A model generated the notes under the pieces. That model saw only the letters and a list, made by a program, of their open reading frames with translations, ran no database searches and was not told the origin of the DNA. Positions 1-8,075 of a DNA stretch of 64,000 bases are shown piece after piece. Origin of the DNA: Gluconobacter cerinus (lineage in GTDB: Bacteria > Pseudomonadota > Alphaproteobacteria > Acetobacterales > Acetobacteraceae); assembly GCF_002723935.1 (NCBI RefSeq), contig NZ_BEWM01000002.1, forward strand, positions 186,001 through 250,000, given 5' to 3'. Numbering within the stretch: position 1 is the stretch's first letter; each line of letters opens with the position of its first letter. The position numbers and the translations under genes were made by a program.

Positions 1-199
1 ATACGTTGCGGGCCTGCTCAAAAGAGGAAAGGTGGCGGCAAGTCATCGCCAGGCTTTATGCACCAGGGCGGGCGGGTTCGTCATCCGGCAGGCTGGTATC
101 CGGTCTGGGGGTGGGCATTGCGTCTGTCACTATCATGGCAGTAATGGGCAGTTCACGAAAGAGACAAAGCGCCATGTTCCTGGCAGGAAAGACAGCTTC
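1..199. other. Upstream flank, no gene recognised
   Basis: No open frame here resembles a known family. A purine-rich stretch near 183-190 is a plausible ribosome binding site for the ATG at 200. Confidence 0.4.
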
Positions 200-850
200 A
201 TGACAGACAGTCTCATATCGTGTCTTTCCGTTGATCCGGATGTTGCAGCCGCAGTCCACAGGATTGGTCCATGTCGCCTTCAGGGAAGAGGCGATCAGGA
301 GCCATACGACGCCCTCCTCCGTGCCATCGCCGGACAGCAGCTCCATGGTGTGGCTGCGCGCCGTATCTTCGGGCGGCTATGCCTTCTTGGCCCTGAGGCG
401 TCCGAGGATGGCACGCCTCCAGCACCTGATGCCCTTCTTGCTTTGTCCGAAGATGCTCTGCGTGCCTGCGGCCTGTCTGCCAGCAAGCAGAGTGCCATGC
501 GGGGCGTTGCGCAGGCTCGGTTGGACGGGCTTGTGCCCAGCCGACAAGACGCTGAGGCGCTGGAAGACGAGGACTTGATCCAGCGGCTCATACCCCTTCG
601 TGGTGTCGGACGATGGACCGTTGAGATGCTGCTGATGCTGACGTTGAACCGGCCCGATGTGATGCCGGTGGATGACTTTGGTGTCCGGGAAGGTTGGCGC
701 CGGATTAAAGGGCTGGACATTGCGCCGAAGCCCAAAGCTCTGACAATTGAAACGCTTCCTTTTTCCCCATATCGCTCCGCGCTGGCCTGGTATTGCTGGC
801 GCGTGGCGGAAGAAAGGCGAAAAACTGCTCCCAACGTGTTGACGGGTTAG
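200..850 (+). CDS. alkA: DNA-3-methyladenine glycosylase II (AlkA-like)
   Basis: This 216-residue protein should excise alkylated bases such as 3-methyladenine in base-excision repair. It has the helix-hairpin-helix/GPD layout: an early LLRAIAGQQLHGVAA segment, the hairpin LRGVGRWTVEMLL, and the downstream VDDFGVR carrying the catalytic Asp (residue 158 or 159). An ORF extends upstream to 32, but family similarity starts after the ATG at 200, which has a purine-rich ribosome site. The length fits the short AlkA clade that lacks the N-terminal AlkA domain and Ada fusion. Its stop overlaps that of the convergent hydrolase gene. Confidence 0.85.
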   Translation: MTDSLISCLSVDPDVAAAVHRIGPCRLQGRGDQEPYDALLRAIAGQQLHGVAARRIFGRLCLLGPEASEDGTPPAPDALLALSEDALRACGLSASKQSAMRGVAQARLDGLVPSRQDAEALEDEDLIQRLIPLRGVGRWTVEMLLMLTLNRPDVMPVDDFGVREGWRRIKGLDIAPKPKALTIETLPFSPYRSALAWYCWRVAEERRKTAPNVLTG

Positions 851-1626
851 TCTGGGGAGTTGGCCGGTTCGTTGAGGAACGCCATCATTTCAGCAATGAA
901 AGGGCGGGGCTGCTCCGCATGCAGCCAGTGACCTGCGCCATCCAGAGTTTGTATCCGGGCATGAGGAAACAGTGCCATGATCAGGGGATGGTGCTCCGGC
1001 CTGACATAATCGGAATTGCCACCGCGAAGGAACAGAGCAGGCCCTTCATAAGGAATAGCCTGAATTTCAGGCCAGTCTTCGATCAGACGTATTCCGTGCG
1101 TAATGTCATCAAATCCAATGGCCCAGCCCGGCGTGTCGTCGAGGCGAACATTCTGAGCCATCAGTTCCGCGACGGCTCTGCTGCCTGTGACGGGTTCCAG
1201 CAAGTCCAGCGCGCCACTCCGGGTCAGGTCTGGCGGAAACGTGATGGCATCCAGCCGGGCAATCATGTCACCATGGCCCTGCTGGGTCCGCGCGGGGGCC
1301 ATATCAGCGACCATCAGGCGGACTACACGGTCTGGCTCTGCCAGAGCGAGCATCATTGCAACCTTTCCACCCATGGAATGTCCGACGACCGAAAAAGAAT
1401 CGATCCTGAGATCATCAAGGGTTTCCAGCACATCCTGCGCCATCGCAACGTAGCTAACGGGGCCATGCGGACTGTCTCCGTGATTGCGAAGGTCCAGGGC
1501 AATCGTCCGAAATGTCTGGGCTGCCTCACGCTGAAGAAAACCAAGATTCCGGGCGCGTCCAAACAGTCCATGCAGGAAAACGACCGTTTCCTGTCCGTCC
1601 CCGCGTTCGATGGCGTTGAGTTTCAT
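847..1626 (-). CDS. Alpha/beta-fold hydrolase (YbfF-like esterase)
   Basis: A 259-residue cytoplasmic hydrolase. The N-terminal VVFLHGLFGRARN oxyanion region, the nucleophile elbow VGHSMGG and a late GAGHWLHAEQP (catalytic His) give the Ser-Asp-His triad of single-domain esterases such as YbfF. The substrate is unknown. A longer reading from 1659 is open, but MKLNAIERGDGQ at 1626 is the usual family start and has AAGGA upstream. It converges on alkA with overlapping stop codons and diverges from the channel gene, so the promoters of both lie between about 1627 and 1706. Confidence 0.82.
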   Translation of the reverse strand: MKLNAIERGDGQETVVFLHGLFGRARNLGFLQREAAQTFRTIALDLRNHGDSPHGPVSYVAMAQDVLETLDDLRIDSFSVVGHSMGGKVAMMLALAEPDRVVRLMVADMAPARTQQGHGDMIARLDAITFPPDLTRSGALDLLEPVTGSRAVAELMAQNVRLDDTPGWAIGFDDITHGIRLIEDWPEIQAIPYEGPALFLRGGNSDYVRPEHHPLIMALFPHARIQTLDGAGHWLHAEQPRPFIAEMMAFLNEPANSPD

Positions 1627-1706
1627 GCATGATCCTTCCATGACAGCGGTTGATCGCAAGCAGCGTTCCAGCCAAACAGAACTACACCTGCCGCCGGGGA
1701 GACCTC

Positions 1707-3533
1707 TTGTCCACCAGTCCCACCCGTAACGAATTGCGTTTTCGCGTGAGTCGCCATCTGCGCGAGCTCCTTCGTCACCCCACCCAGGCTCCCGTGACGC
1801 TGCGTGCGATGGTGCGCGCTGACGAGATCTGGCTGACTGTTCTGGCTGCCGTGGTTGGGGGACTGTCCGGGCTGTGTGTTGTGATTGTTACAACCGTCAC
1901 CCTGTTTCTTCACAGCGCGCTATTCGGTCGCGGGAACACTGTGGACGGTCACCTTTCCGGCCTGACATGGCTCCCCCCATGGCGTCTTCTCCTTGTCCTG
2001 ACACTGGGCGGCCTTGTCCTTGGAATATTCGGTGCGGTGGTTGCAAAAGTTATGCCACGCCGTCCGGTCGATCCCATTGAAGCCAATGCTCTGCATGGTG
2101 GTCGCATGTCTGTGCGAGACAGCACGATCGTTGCGCTTCAAACGATCCTGTCCAATGGCATAGGGGGCTCCATCGGCCTCGAAGCAGGCTTTACACAGAT
2201 TGCCTCTGCTCTTGGGTCCCGCATTGGCCAGTCTTTCCGGGTCCGTCGTGAAGATTTACGCGTTCTGGTGGGCGCGGCTGCTGGCGCGGCGATCGGTGCG
2301 GCATTCAACGCGCCCGTGGCGGGAGCCTTTTACGCCTTTGAACTCGTGATCGGCTCTTACTCTCTCGTCAGTCTGTCACCCGTCGCTGTTGCCGCTCTTG
2401 CCGGTGTGGGGGTGGCGCATCTGTTTGGTCACATGCCTGCCGCGGTTGTGATTGCAGATCCGGGGACTCTGACGTGGGATGGGAGTGTCGGTGTTGTTGT
2501 CATCAGCATTCTGTCTGCTCTAACCGCCATCGGCGTCATGTATTGTGTGACCCAGACCGAGGTTCTGTTTCGCAAGCTCCCTGGCCCCGTGTGGCTGAAG
2601 CCTGCTGTCGGCGGACTGATGGTTGGTGGGTTAGCAGTCATTCACCCATCAGTCCTGTCGGCGGGACATGACGCCATGCGAGTGGTTTTTGCGGGATGGA
2701 TTACGCCCCGTCTGGCCCTTGGCCTGCTGATATTGAAAGCGCTGGCCTCCTGCATTTCCATCGGCTCCGGATTTCGCGGGGGGCTGTTCTTTGCATCTCT
2801 GTACCTCGGTAGCCTTGCCGGGACAGTGTATGGCGCACTGCTTGAGTGGATCGGCTTGGCGCCAGTGTCCTTGACGGCTTGTGCTCTGATTGGAATGAGC
2901 GCCATGGCCGTGGCCATCATCGGTAGCCCTATGACCATGGTGTGCCTGCTTCTGGAACTGACAGGCAGTATTTCCATGAGCGGTGCAACATTCGTAGCCG
3001 CTGTTTTGTCGCTCCTCACTGTGAGACGTCTGTTCGGCTACAGTTTCGCCACATGGCGTTTTCATCTGCGTGGTGAATCCATTCGCTCTGCCGTGGATAT
3101 CGGGTGGATGCGCTCTCTGAACGTTCGGCGCATGATGCGCGGACAGGTGCGAACCATCTCGTCTGACACCCCCCTGAACCGGGCACAGGCTCTTTTTCCT
3201 TTGGGCTCCGCGCAGAGAATTGTCCTGCTGGATCGGGACAGCCGCTATGTGGGAATGGTTAATGTGGCAGAGCTCCAGGCCGTTCCTGCGGCCTTAACGC
3301 CCGTGCAGAGCCTCGCCCATTTCGAAAACGCCATGTTGACGCCTCTGCTGACAGTTCGGGAAGCCGTGGAACTGTTCGAACGTGCAGAAGCCGATGCCCT
3401 CGTTGTCGTGGAAGATCTTCAGTCCCGTCAGGTGGTTGGTATCCTGACGGAACAGCACGCTCTGCGTCGCTATGCCGAAGAGCTTGAGCGAAGTCGCCGA
3501 ACACTGGCCGGCGAAGAGGGATCAGCCGTGTGA
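1707..3533 (+). CDS. ClC-type chloride channel/transporter with CBS domains
   Basis: A membrane protein of about 608 residues that likely moves chloride or fluoride across the inner membrane. Many hydrophobic helices fill the first ~430 residues, and a C-terminal region with two CBS-like segments covers about the last 130. The segment SNGIGGSIGLEAGFTQ matches the gating-glutamate loop, but the family form GREGP is changed while the Glu is kept. The early GSGIP motif is not recognisable. No ATG fits the N-terminus: TTG at 1707 has a good GGGGAG site, TTG at 1650 overlaps the divergent gene's control region, and ATG at 1809 would start at the first helix. Confidence 0.8.
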   Translation: MSTSPTRNELRFRVSRHLRELLRHPTQAPVTLRAMVRADEIWLTVLAAVVGGLSGLCVVIVTTVTLFLHSALFGRGNTVDGHLSGLTWLPPWRLLLVLTLGGLVLGIFGAVVAKVMPRRPVDPIEANALHGGRMSVRDSTIVALQTILSNGIGGSIGLEAGFTQIASALGSRIGQSFRVRREDLRVLVGAAAGAAIGAAFNAPVAGAFYAFELVIGSYSLVSLSPVAVAALAGVGVAHLFGHMPAAVVIADPGTLTWDGSVGVVVISILSALTAIGVMYCVTQTEVLFRKLPGPVWLKPAVGGLMVGGLAVIHPSVLSAGHDAMRVVFAGWITPRLALGLLILKALASCISIGSGFRGGLFFASLYLGSLAGTVYGALLEWIGLAPVSLTACALIGMSAMAVAIIGSPMTMVCLLLELTGSISMSGATFVAAVLSLLTVRRLFGYSFATWRFHLRGESIRSAVDIGWMRSLNVRRMMRGQVRTISSDTPLNRAQALFPLGSAQRIVLLDRDSRYVGMVNVAELQAVPAALTPVQSLAHFENAMLTPLLTVREAVELFERAEADALVVVEDLQSRQVVGILTEQHALRRYAEELERSRRTLAGEEGSAV

Positions 3534-3598
3534 CGGTTCACCCTTGGCATCGACGTCTATGCGTTTCAACATGACAGTCCATTCACAGGAGAACACTC

Positions 3599-4066
3599 AT
3601 GTCCAACACCCCTGAAGATCGTCTCGCCGCCCTTGAAATCACACTGCCGGAAGCTGCTGCACCGGTTGCCAATTACGTCACGACTGTCCTGACAGGCAAT
3701 CTGCTGGTCGTTTCGGGTCAGCTTCCTCTCGTGGATGGTAAGCTGCTCATTACCGGCAAGCTGGGCGACGAAGTCTCCAATCATGCAGGTGTAGCCTGTG
3801 CACGCGCATGCCTCATCAACGTCATTTCCCAAGCCAAGGCCGCTCTGGGCGGTGATCTGTCCCGCATCAAGCGGGTTGTGCGTCTCGGTGGTTTCATTGC
3901 CTGCACACCGGAATTCACGGAACATGCTGTTGTCATGAACGGTGCGTCCGATCTCGCGGTTGAAGTCTTCGGAGATGCAGGTCGTCACGCCCGCTCCACA
4001 ATCGGCGTTCCAAGCCTGCCAGTGAATGCACCGGTTGAAGTGGAAGCCCTGTTCGAAGTCGTCTGA
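3599..4066 (+). CDS. RidA/YjgF-YER057c family protein
   Basis: A 155-residue protein of the longer RidA-like branch. The family deaminates reactive enamine/imine intermediates from PLP enzymes, or acts as a related small-molecule hydrolase. The pattern VVSGQLPLVDGKLLITGKLG near the N-terminus and the late RSTIGVPSLPVNAPVEVEA fit the trimeric fold. The Arg of canonical RidA is replaced in context, so enamine deaminase activity is not assured. CAGGAG lies just before the ATG. It follows the ClC gene by 65 bp and ends before a double hairpin. Confidence 0.85.
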   Translation: MSNTPEDRLAALEITLPEAAAPVANYVTTVLTGNLLVVSGQLPLVDGKLLITGKLGDEVSNHAGVACARACLINVISQAKAALGGDLSRIKRVVRLGGFIACTPEFTEHAVVMNGASDLAVEVFGDAGRHARSTIGVPSLPVNAPVEVEALFEVV

Positions 4067-4079
4067 TTTCACCGGACTG

Positions 4080-4138
4080 GATGGGCTTCTTGCCCATCTA
4101 ACTCTATGGAAAAGACAGTAAGACGTTGTCTTTTCCAT
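4080..4138 (+). terminator. Tandem hairpins after the RidA-like gene
   Basis: Two perfect inverted repeats follow the stop codon. GATGGGC (4080-4086) pairs with GCCCATC (4092-4098). ATGGAAAAGACA (4106-4117) pairs with TGTCTTTTCCAT (4127-4138) around a 9-nt loop. The only U-tract is inside the 3' arm of the second stem, so this is an atypical terminator or an mRNA 3'-end stabiliser. Confidence 0.6.
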
Positions 4139-4192
4139 GCCTGATCAACACGTTTGCCCTATGGGTTATGTACGTTTGCAGGATCAGCCGTC

Positions 4193-5380
4193 ATGAGCGC
4201 CTCTACTCCCCCGCCATCAGAAGCGACTGACTGGACGCTGACGCTTCATGCGTCCATCCATGAAATCGGCCCGGCTGAATGGGATGCCTGCGCCGGCGAC
4301 GAAAATCCGTTTGTGTCCTTCGGATTTCTTTCGGCTCTGGAAGACAGTGGATCCGTCGCGGATCGAACCGGATGGCTTGTCCGGCACGCTGCACTACGCG
4401 CTCCCAATGGAACGATCGCAGCGCTCGCTCCTCTTTATGGAAAAGCCCATTCCATGGGCGAATATGTCTTCGATCAGTCTTGGGCGCGGGCCTATGAGGC
4501 TGCTGGAGGGCACTATTATCCCAAGTTCCAGTGTGCGGTTCCGTTTTCCCCAGTCCCCGGTCCGCGCCTTCTTGTCCGGCCTGATCAGGTGGAACCACAG
4601 GCCGTCGCACGCGCGCTGGCATCGGCTTTAATGCAAGCAGCCGGGCAGCTAGGTCTGTCTTCCGTACATGCGACATTTTGTGATGATGCCTCGATGGAGG
4701 CATTTGAAAGCGCCGGATACCTCAAGCGCCTAGGCATTCAGTATCACTGGCAAAATCAGGGATACGCGTCTTTCGAGGATTTCCTGAATGCCCTGTCATC
4801 CCGTAAGCGCAAGGCCATTCGCAAGGAACGCAAAACAGCCCAGACCGCTGGCCTTACATTCGTGACAAGGCAAGGCGCGGACATTACCGCTGCGGACTGG
4901 AAAGCCTTTTATCGATTCTATCAGTCTACGGTCGATCGAAAATGGGGGAGTGCTTATCTGTCTGAAAGCTTCTTCCCGATGCTTTCAGAGCGCTTGGGCA
5001 ACAGCGTCGTTCTGATGCTTGCGGAGCATGAAGGTCGCCCTGTGGCGGGGGCCCTGAATCTGATGGGAAAAGATACTCTCTTCGGGCGGAACTGGGGATG
5101 TGACGGTGAGTGGCCCTTCCTCCATTTTGAGTTGTGCTACTATCAGGCCATCGATTTTGCCATTGCCCATGGGTTGACCCGTGTGGAAGCTGGCGCGCAG
5201 GGGGAACACAAGATCCAGCGCGGTTATCTGCCAGCTCTTACGCGCTCGGCGCACGCCTTTTTGGATCCGGGACTGGGGAGAGCTGTTGCGGCTTTTCTGG
5301 AGGAAGAGCGGAGCGCTCTTCTGGATGAAGCCGAGGCCCTGGCAGCAGGCTCTCCATACCGTCAGGACGACTCGTCCTGA
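4193..5380 (+). CDS. FemAB/GNAT-like protein (DUF482, peptidogalycan family)
   Basis: A 395-residue cytoplasmic protein of the COG3146 type with an acetyltransferase/FemAB fold. Typical features are the N-terminal NPFVSFGFLSALEDSGSV, the basic stretch SSRKRKAIRKERK and the C-terminal FELCYYQAIDFAIAHGL...GAQGEHKIQRGY. The family is proposed to transfer acyl or aminoacyl groups onto cell-wall or other acceptors, but its substrate is not established. ATG at 4193 (GCAGGA upstream) is preferred over the TTG-type start at 4154. A hairpin overlaps its stop codon, and the flagellar cluster follows. Confidence 0.78.
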   Translation: MSASTPPPSEATDWTLTLHASIHEIGPAEWDACAGDENPFVSFGFLSALEDSGSVADRTGWLVRHAALRAPNGTIAALAPLYGKAHSMGEYVFDQSWARAYEAAGGHYYPKFQCAVPFSPVPGPRLLVRPDQVEPQAVARALASALMQAAGQLGLSSVHATFCDDASMEAFESAGYLKRLGIQYHWQNQGYASFEDFLNALSSRKRKAIRKERKTAQTAGLTFVTRQGADITAADWKAFYRFYQSTVDRKWGSAYLSESFFPMLSERLGNSVVLMLAEHEGRPVAGALNLMGKDTLFGRNWGCDGEWPFLHFELCYYQAIDFAIAHGLTRVEAGAQGEHKIQRGYLPALTRSAHAFLDPGLGRAVAAFLEEERSALLDEAEALAAGSPYRQDDSS

Positions 5381-5381
5381 C
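5361..5381 (+). terminator. Hairpin overlapping a stop codon
   Basis: GTCAGGACG (5361-5369) pairs perfectly with CGTCCTGAC (5373-5381) around a 3-nt loop. The stem contains the TGA of the preceding gene and has no T-run, so it is a possible weak terminator separating that gene from flgF. Confidence 0.4.
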
Positions 5382-5456
5382 GGGTGCAGTTAACGATTGG
5401 GAAAGGGTCTGACAGTTAAGCTTCCTCCATGACAGTGGAATGCCGGAGCTTCAGCC

Positions 5457-6197
5457 GTGGAGAACAGCACCTATATTGCCCTTTCGCGCATGGATGCCCA
5501 GCAACGCGCCATGTCGGTGGTGGCAGACAACATGTCCAATGCTTCCACGGTTGGTTACAAACGCGAAAACGTTTTGTTCAGTGATTATCTCTCCCGCCAG
5601 CACGGAAGTACCCAGCCCACGGGCGCTGAGACCCAAGCCTATACTCAGGATCGCGCGACCTATCGTGACTTTCAACAGGGCGACATGCAGCAGACGGGAA
5701 ACCCGCTCGATCTTGCATTGGGTGGAGAGGGGTATTTCCAGGTGCAGACCGCTAACGGTGTGCGACTGACACGCGCTGGCCGTTTTGAGAAGCAGCAGGA
5801 CGGAACGGTAGTTGACGAAAGTGGTAACGCCCTTCTGGACCGGGAAGGGCAGCCCATCGTGCTGCCAGCAACGGATCATCAACTCACCATTTCTTCGGAC
5901 GGTGTCATAACCACTGAAACCGGTGAAGCCGGGCAGATCGGTATCGTGACTGCACGGGACAATAACACTCTCCAGGCTGAGGGCAGTCATCTTCTCCGAT
6001 CAGACCAGCCAACTGATGCCGTGGACAGGCCTTCGATCCTGCAAGGCATGGTCGAGGGCAGTAATGTGCAGATGATGTCCGAGGTCACGAAGATGATGGA
6101 TATCCAGCGCAATTTCGATTTCATGGCGCAGTTCGTCAACGCCGAGGCGACACGTCAGCAGAACGCCATCGATAAAATCGTTCAGGTCTCCGCCTGA
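5457..6197 (+). CDS. flgF: Flagellar basal-body rod protein FlgF
   Basis: A 246-residue proximal-rod protein, exported by the flagellar type III system. The N-terminus carries the rod/hook signature ALSRMDAQQRAMSVVADNMSN followed by GYKRE. The middle has the QTGNPLDLALGGEGYFQV turn seen in FlgF/FlgG/FlgE, and the C-terminus ends in the conserved coiled helix NVQMMSEVTKMMDIQRNFDF. The start is GTG with GGAG eight bases upstream. It is first in flgF-flgG-flgA and is separated from flgG by 33 bp. Confidence 0.93.
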   Translation: MENSTYIALSRMDAQQRAMSVVADNMSNASTVGYKRENVLFSDYLSRQHGSTQPTGAETQAYTQDRATYRDFQQGDMQQTGNPLDLALGGEGYFQVQTANGVRLTRAGRFEKQQDGTVVDESGNALLDREGQPIVLPATDHQLTISSDGVITTETGEAGQIGIVTARDNNTLQAEGSHLLRSDQPTDAVDRPSILQGMVEGSNVQMMSEVTKMMDIQRNFDFMAQFVNAEATRQQNAIDKIVQVSA

Positions 6198-6230
6198 CAG
6201 ACGTCCTGACGGGACAAGGATTAAAGCCAC

Positions 6231-7022
6231 ATGCGCGCACTCGATATTGCTGGAACGGGCATGCAGGCCCAACAGACCAACGTTGAGACCATTTCGAACA
6301 ACATCGCGAACATGAGTACGACCGGATACAAACGGTCTCGTGCTGAGTTCCAGGATCTCATCTACCAGAATATTCGCCGGGTCGGCACGAGTTCGTCTGA
6401 TACAGGTACGACTGTGCCTGCCGGAGCGCAGGTTGGTCTGGGTGTAAAAACAGCCGCTATTTATCGCATCAATGATCAAGGTAGTCTTGAACAAACCAGT
6501 AACTCTCTGGATCTAGCCGTGCAGGGCAAGGGATACTTTCAGATCCAGCTCCCCTCCGGACAGTTGGCTTACACGCGAGATGGTACCTTCTCGATGGACA
6601 ATACGGGATCGCTTGTCACAGCAGATGGCTACCAGCTAAGCCCGACCATCACGATCCCCAATAATGCCCAGAGTGTCAGTATTGATCAGTCCGGGCAGGT
6701 CAGCGTAACCGTCGCCGGGCAGAACAATTCAACTGTTGTCGGTCAGCTCCAGCTTGCAACCTTCACGAATGAAAATGGCCTGGACGCGATGGGCCAGAAC
6801 CTGTTCACGCCCACCACGGCCTCTGGCGATGCAATGCTCGGAACCCCGAACACAACGGGTTATGGCAGTGTCATGCAAGGCTATGTTGAGAACTCGAACG
6901 TCAATGTTGTGACGGAAATTACAGATCTCATTACGGCGCAGCGTGCATACGAAATGAACAGCAAGGTCATTACGTCAGCAGACGACATGATGCAGACGCT
7001 CAACAACCTTGGCGGCCGCTGA
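6231..7022 (+). CDS. flgG: Flagellar distal-rod protein FlgG
   Basis: A 263-residue protein, the usual FlgG length. It opens with MRALDIAGTGMQAQQTNVET, then has SNNIANMSTTGYKRS, and closes with NVNVVTEITDLITAQRAYEM and the SADDMMQTLNNL helix. It forms the distal rod crossing the periplasm. It is co-directional with flgF upstream and flgA two bases downstream, so one transcript is likely. Confidence 0.95.
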   Translation: MRALDIAGTGMQAQQTNVETISNNIANMSTTGYKRSRAEFQDLIYQNIRRVGTSSSDTGTTVPAGAQVGLGVKTAAIYRINDQGSLEQTSNSLDLAVQGKGYFQIQLPSGQLAYTRDGTFSMDNTGSLVTADGYQLSPTITIPNNAQSVSIDQSGQVSVTVAGQNNSTVVGQLQLATFTNENGLDAMGQNLFTPTTASGDAMLGTPNTTGYGSVMQGYVENSNVNVVTEITDLITAQRAYEMNSKVITSADDMMQTLNNLGGR

Positions 7023-7024
7023 AC

Positions 7025-8014
7025 GTGAAAGGAGGGTGGTGGCAAGTCGGACTGCTGGTGTTTTCAGCTGTAGCAACGGGTTCCGTCCATGCGGCCACGC
7101 TCCGCACGAATATCAGTATCGATCATGCTCGTGTTCATCTTTCCGATCTGTTTTCAGGCCTGACGTCAGCGCAGGACGCCGATATCGGAGACGCTCCTGC
7201 ACTTGGCGCGAATTATGTTGTAGGTGGCCCGCAATTGACAGCGATTGCTGCACAGTTTGGTGTGGACTGGCCAGATGCATCCCCTTTGGTCTCCACGACG
7301 GTGGCGCGGGCCACACGTTTAATCGGGGAAGATGATATTCTACCGGTTTTGCACCAGGGGCTGGATTTGCCTCAGGACGCTCATGTTGAAATTACCCTGA
7401 GTGGTTTTCGGTCAGTGCCAGTTCCTGCGCAGGATCAGGCGGCTCCAGTTCTTCTGCATCTGGAGCGTCCACCACGAGGGGGTGGCCATTTCAATGCCCG
7501 AATGGAGGTTCCAGCCACATCGGGTGGGAAAGCAACATCCTTTTTGGTGAATGGCTCCGTGACCATGGAGGTCCGGGCCGTGACGCTTCGTCATGGGCTT
7601 CATCCTGGGCAGCCTGTGTTGCCGGAAGATGTGAGTGTTACTTTGGTCCGGTCATCCGATGTGCCTGAAGACGCGTTGCAGACTGTTGATGATGCAGTAG
7701 GTCTGGAAGCAAGAGGCAGTCTGTCTGCGGGACAGGTTCTGGCATCCTCGCAACTTGTGCACCCTCAATTAGTGCGGCGCGGATCACCCGTGGTTTTGTC
7801 CTACACCTTGCCGGGAGTTCGCCTGACAGTGTCAGGAAACGTTCTGGAGGCAGGTGGCAAAGGCGATACTGTTCATATTTATAATGCCAACAGCCACATG
7901 GTTCTGACGGGGCGGGTCATGGGACGAACCGAAGTCGAGGTCATCCCGGACATTGCTCCTCTTTCAGCGGACAGCCGAAACCGTCCTGCAGCAGTGAACT
8001 TGCCGACGTTATAA
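7025..8014 (+). CDS. flgA: Flagellar P-ring assembly chaperone FlgA
   Basis: A 329-residue periplasmic chaperone for P-ring (FlgI) assembly. A GTG start two bases after flgG gives a short basic N-terminus, a hydrophobic segment and a cleavage site near SVHA-ATLR. The C-terminal SAF/FlgA part includes AVTLRHGLHPGQPVLPEDVSV, GLEARGSLSAGQVL and VVLSYTLPGVRLTVSG. The expected next gene, flgH, is absent: a hairpin terminator follows at once and the next gene is convergent. Confidence 0.9.
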   Translation: MKGGWWQVGLLVFSAVATGSVHAATLRTNISIDHARVHLSDLFSGLTSAQDADIGDAPALGANYVVGGPQLTAIAAQFGVDWPDASPLVSTTVARATRLIGEDDILPVLHQGLDLPQDAHVEITLSGFRSVPVPAQDQAAPVLLHLERPPRGGGHFNARMEVPATSGGKATSFLVNGSVTMEVRAVTLRHGLHPGQPVLPEDVSVTLVRSSDVPEDALQTVDDAVGLEARGSLSAGQVLASSQLVHPQLVRRGSPVVLSYTLPGVRLTVSGNVLEAGGKGDTVHIYNANSHMVLTGRVMGRTEVEVIPDIAPLSADSRNRPAAVNLPTL

Positions 8015-8016
8015 AA

Positions 8017-8046
8017 AAGCCTGAAACGCAGTGGCATTTCAGGCTT
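8017..8046. terminator. Bidirectional terminator between flgA and the RND gene
   Basis: AAGCCTGAAA (8017-8026) pairs with TTTCAGGCTT (8037-8046) around a 10-nt loop, flanked by an A-run on the left and short T/A stretches on the right. It lies between convergent stop codons. Confidence 0.75.
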
Positions 8047-8075
8047 CAAAATGAAAAGCAGTCCGCTCGTCTGGC

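Noticed and set aside
793-1632. Plus-strand frame of 279 codons opposite the alpha/beta hydrolase
   Set aside because: The minus strand encodes a clear hydrolase with catalytic motifs. The plus frame lacks any.
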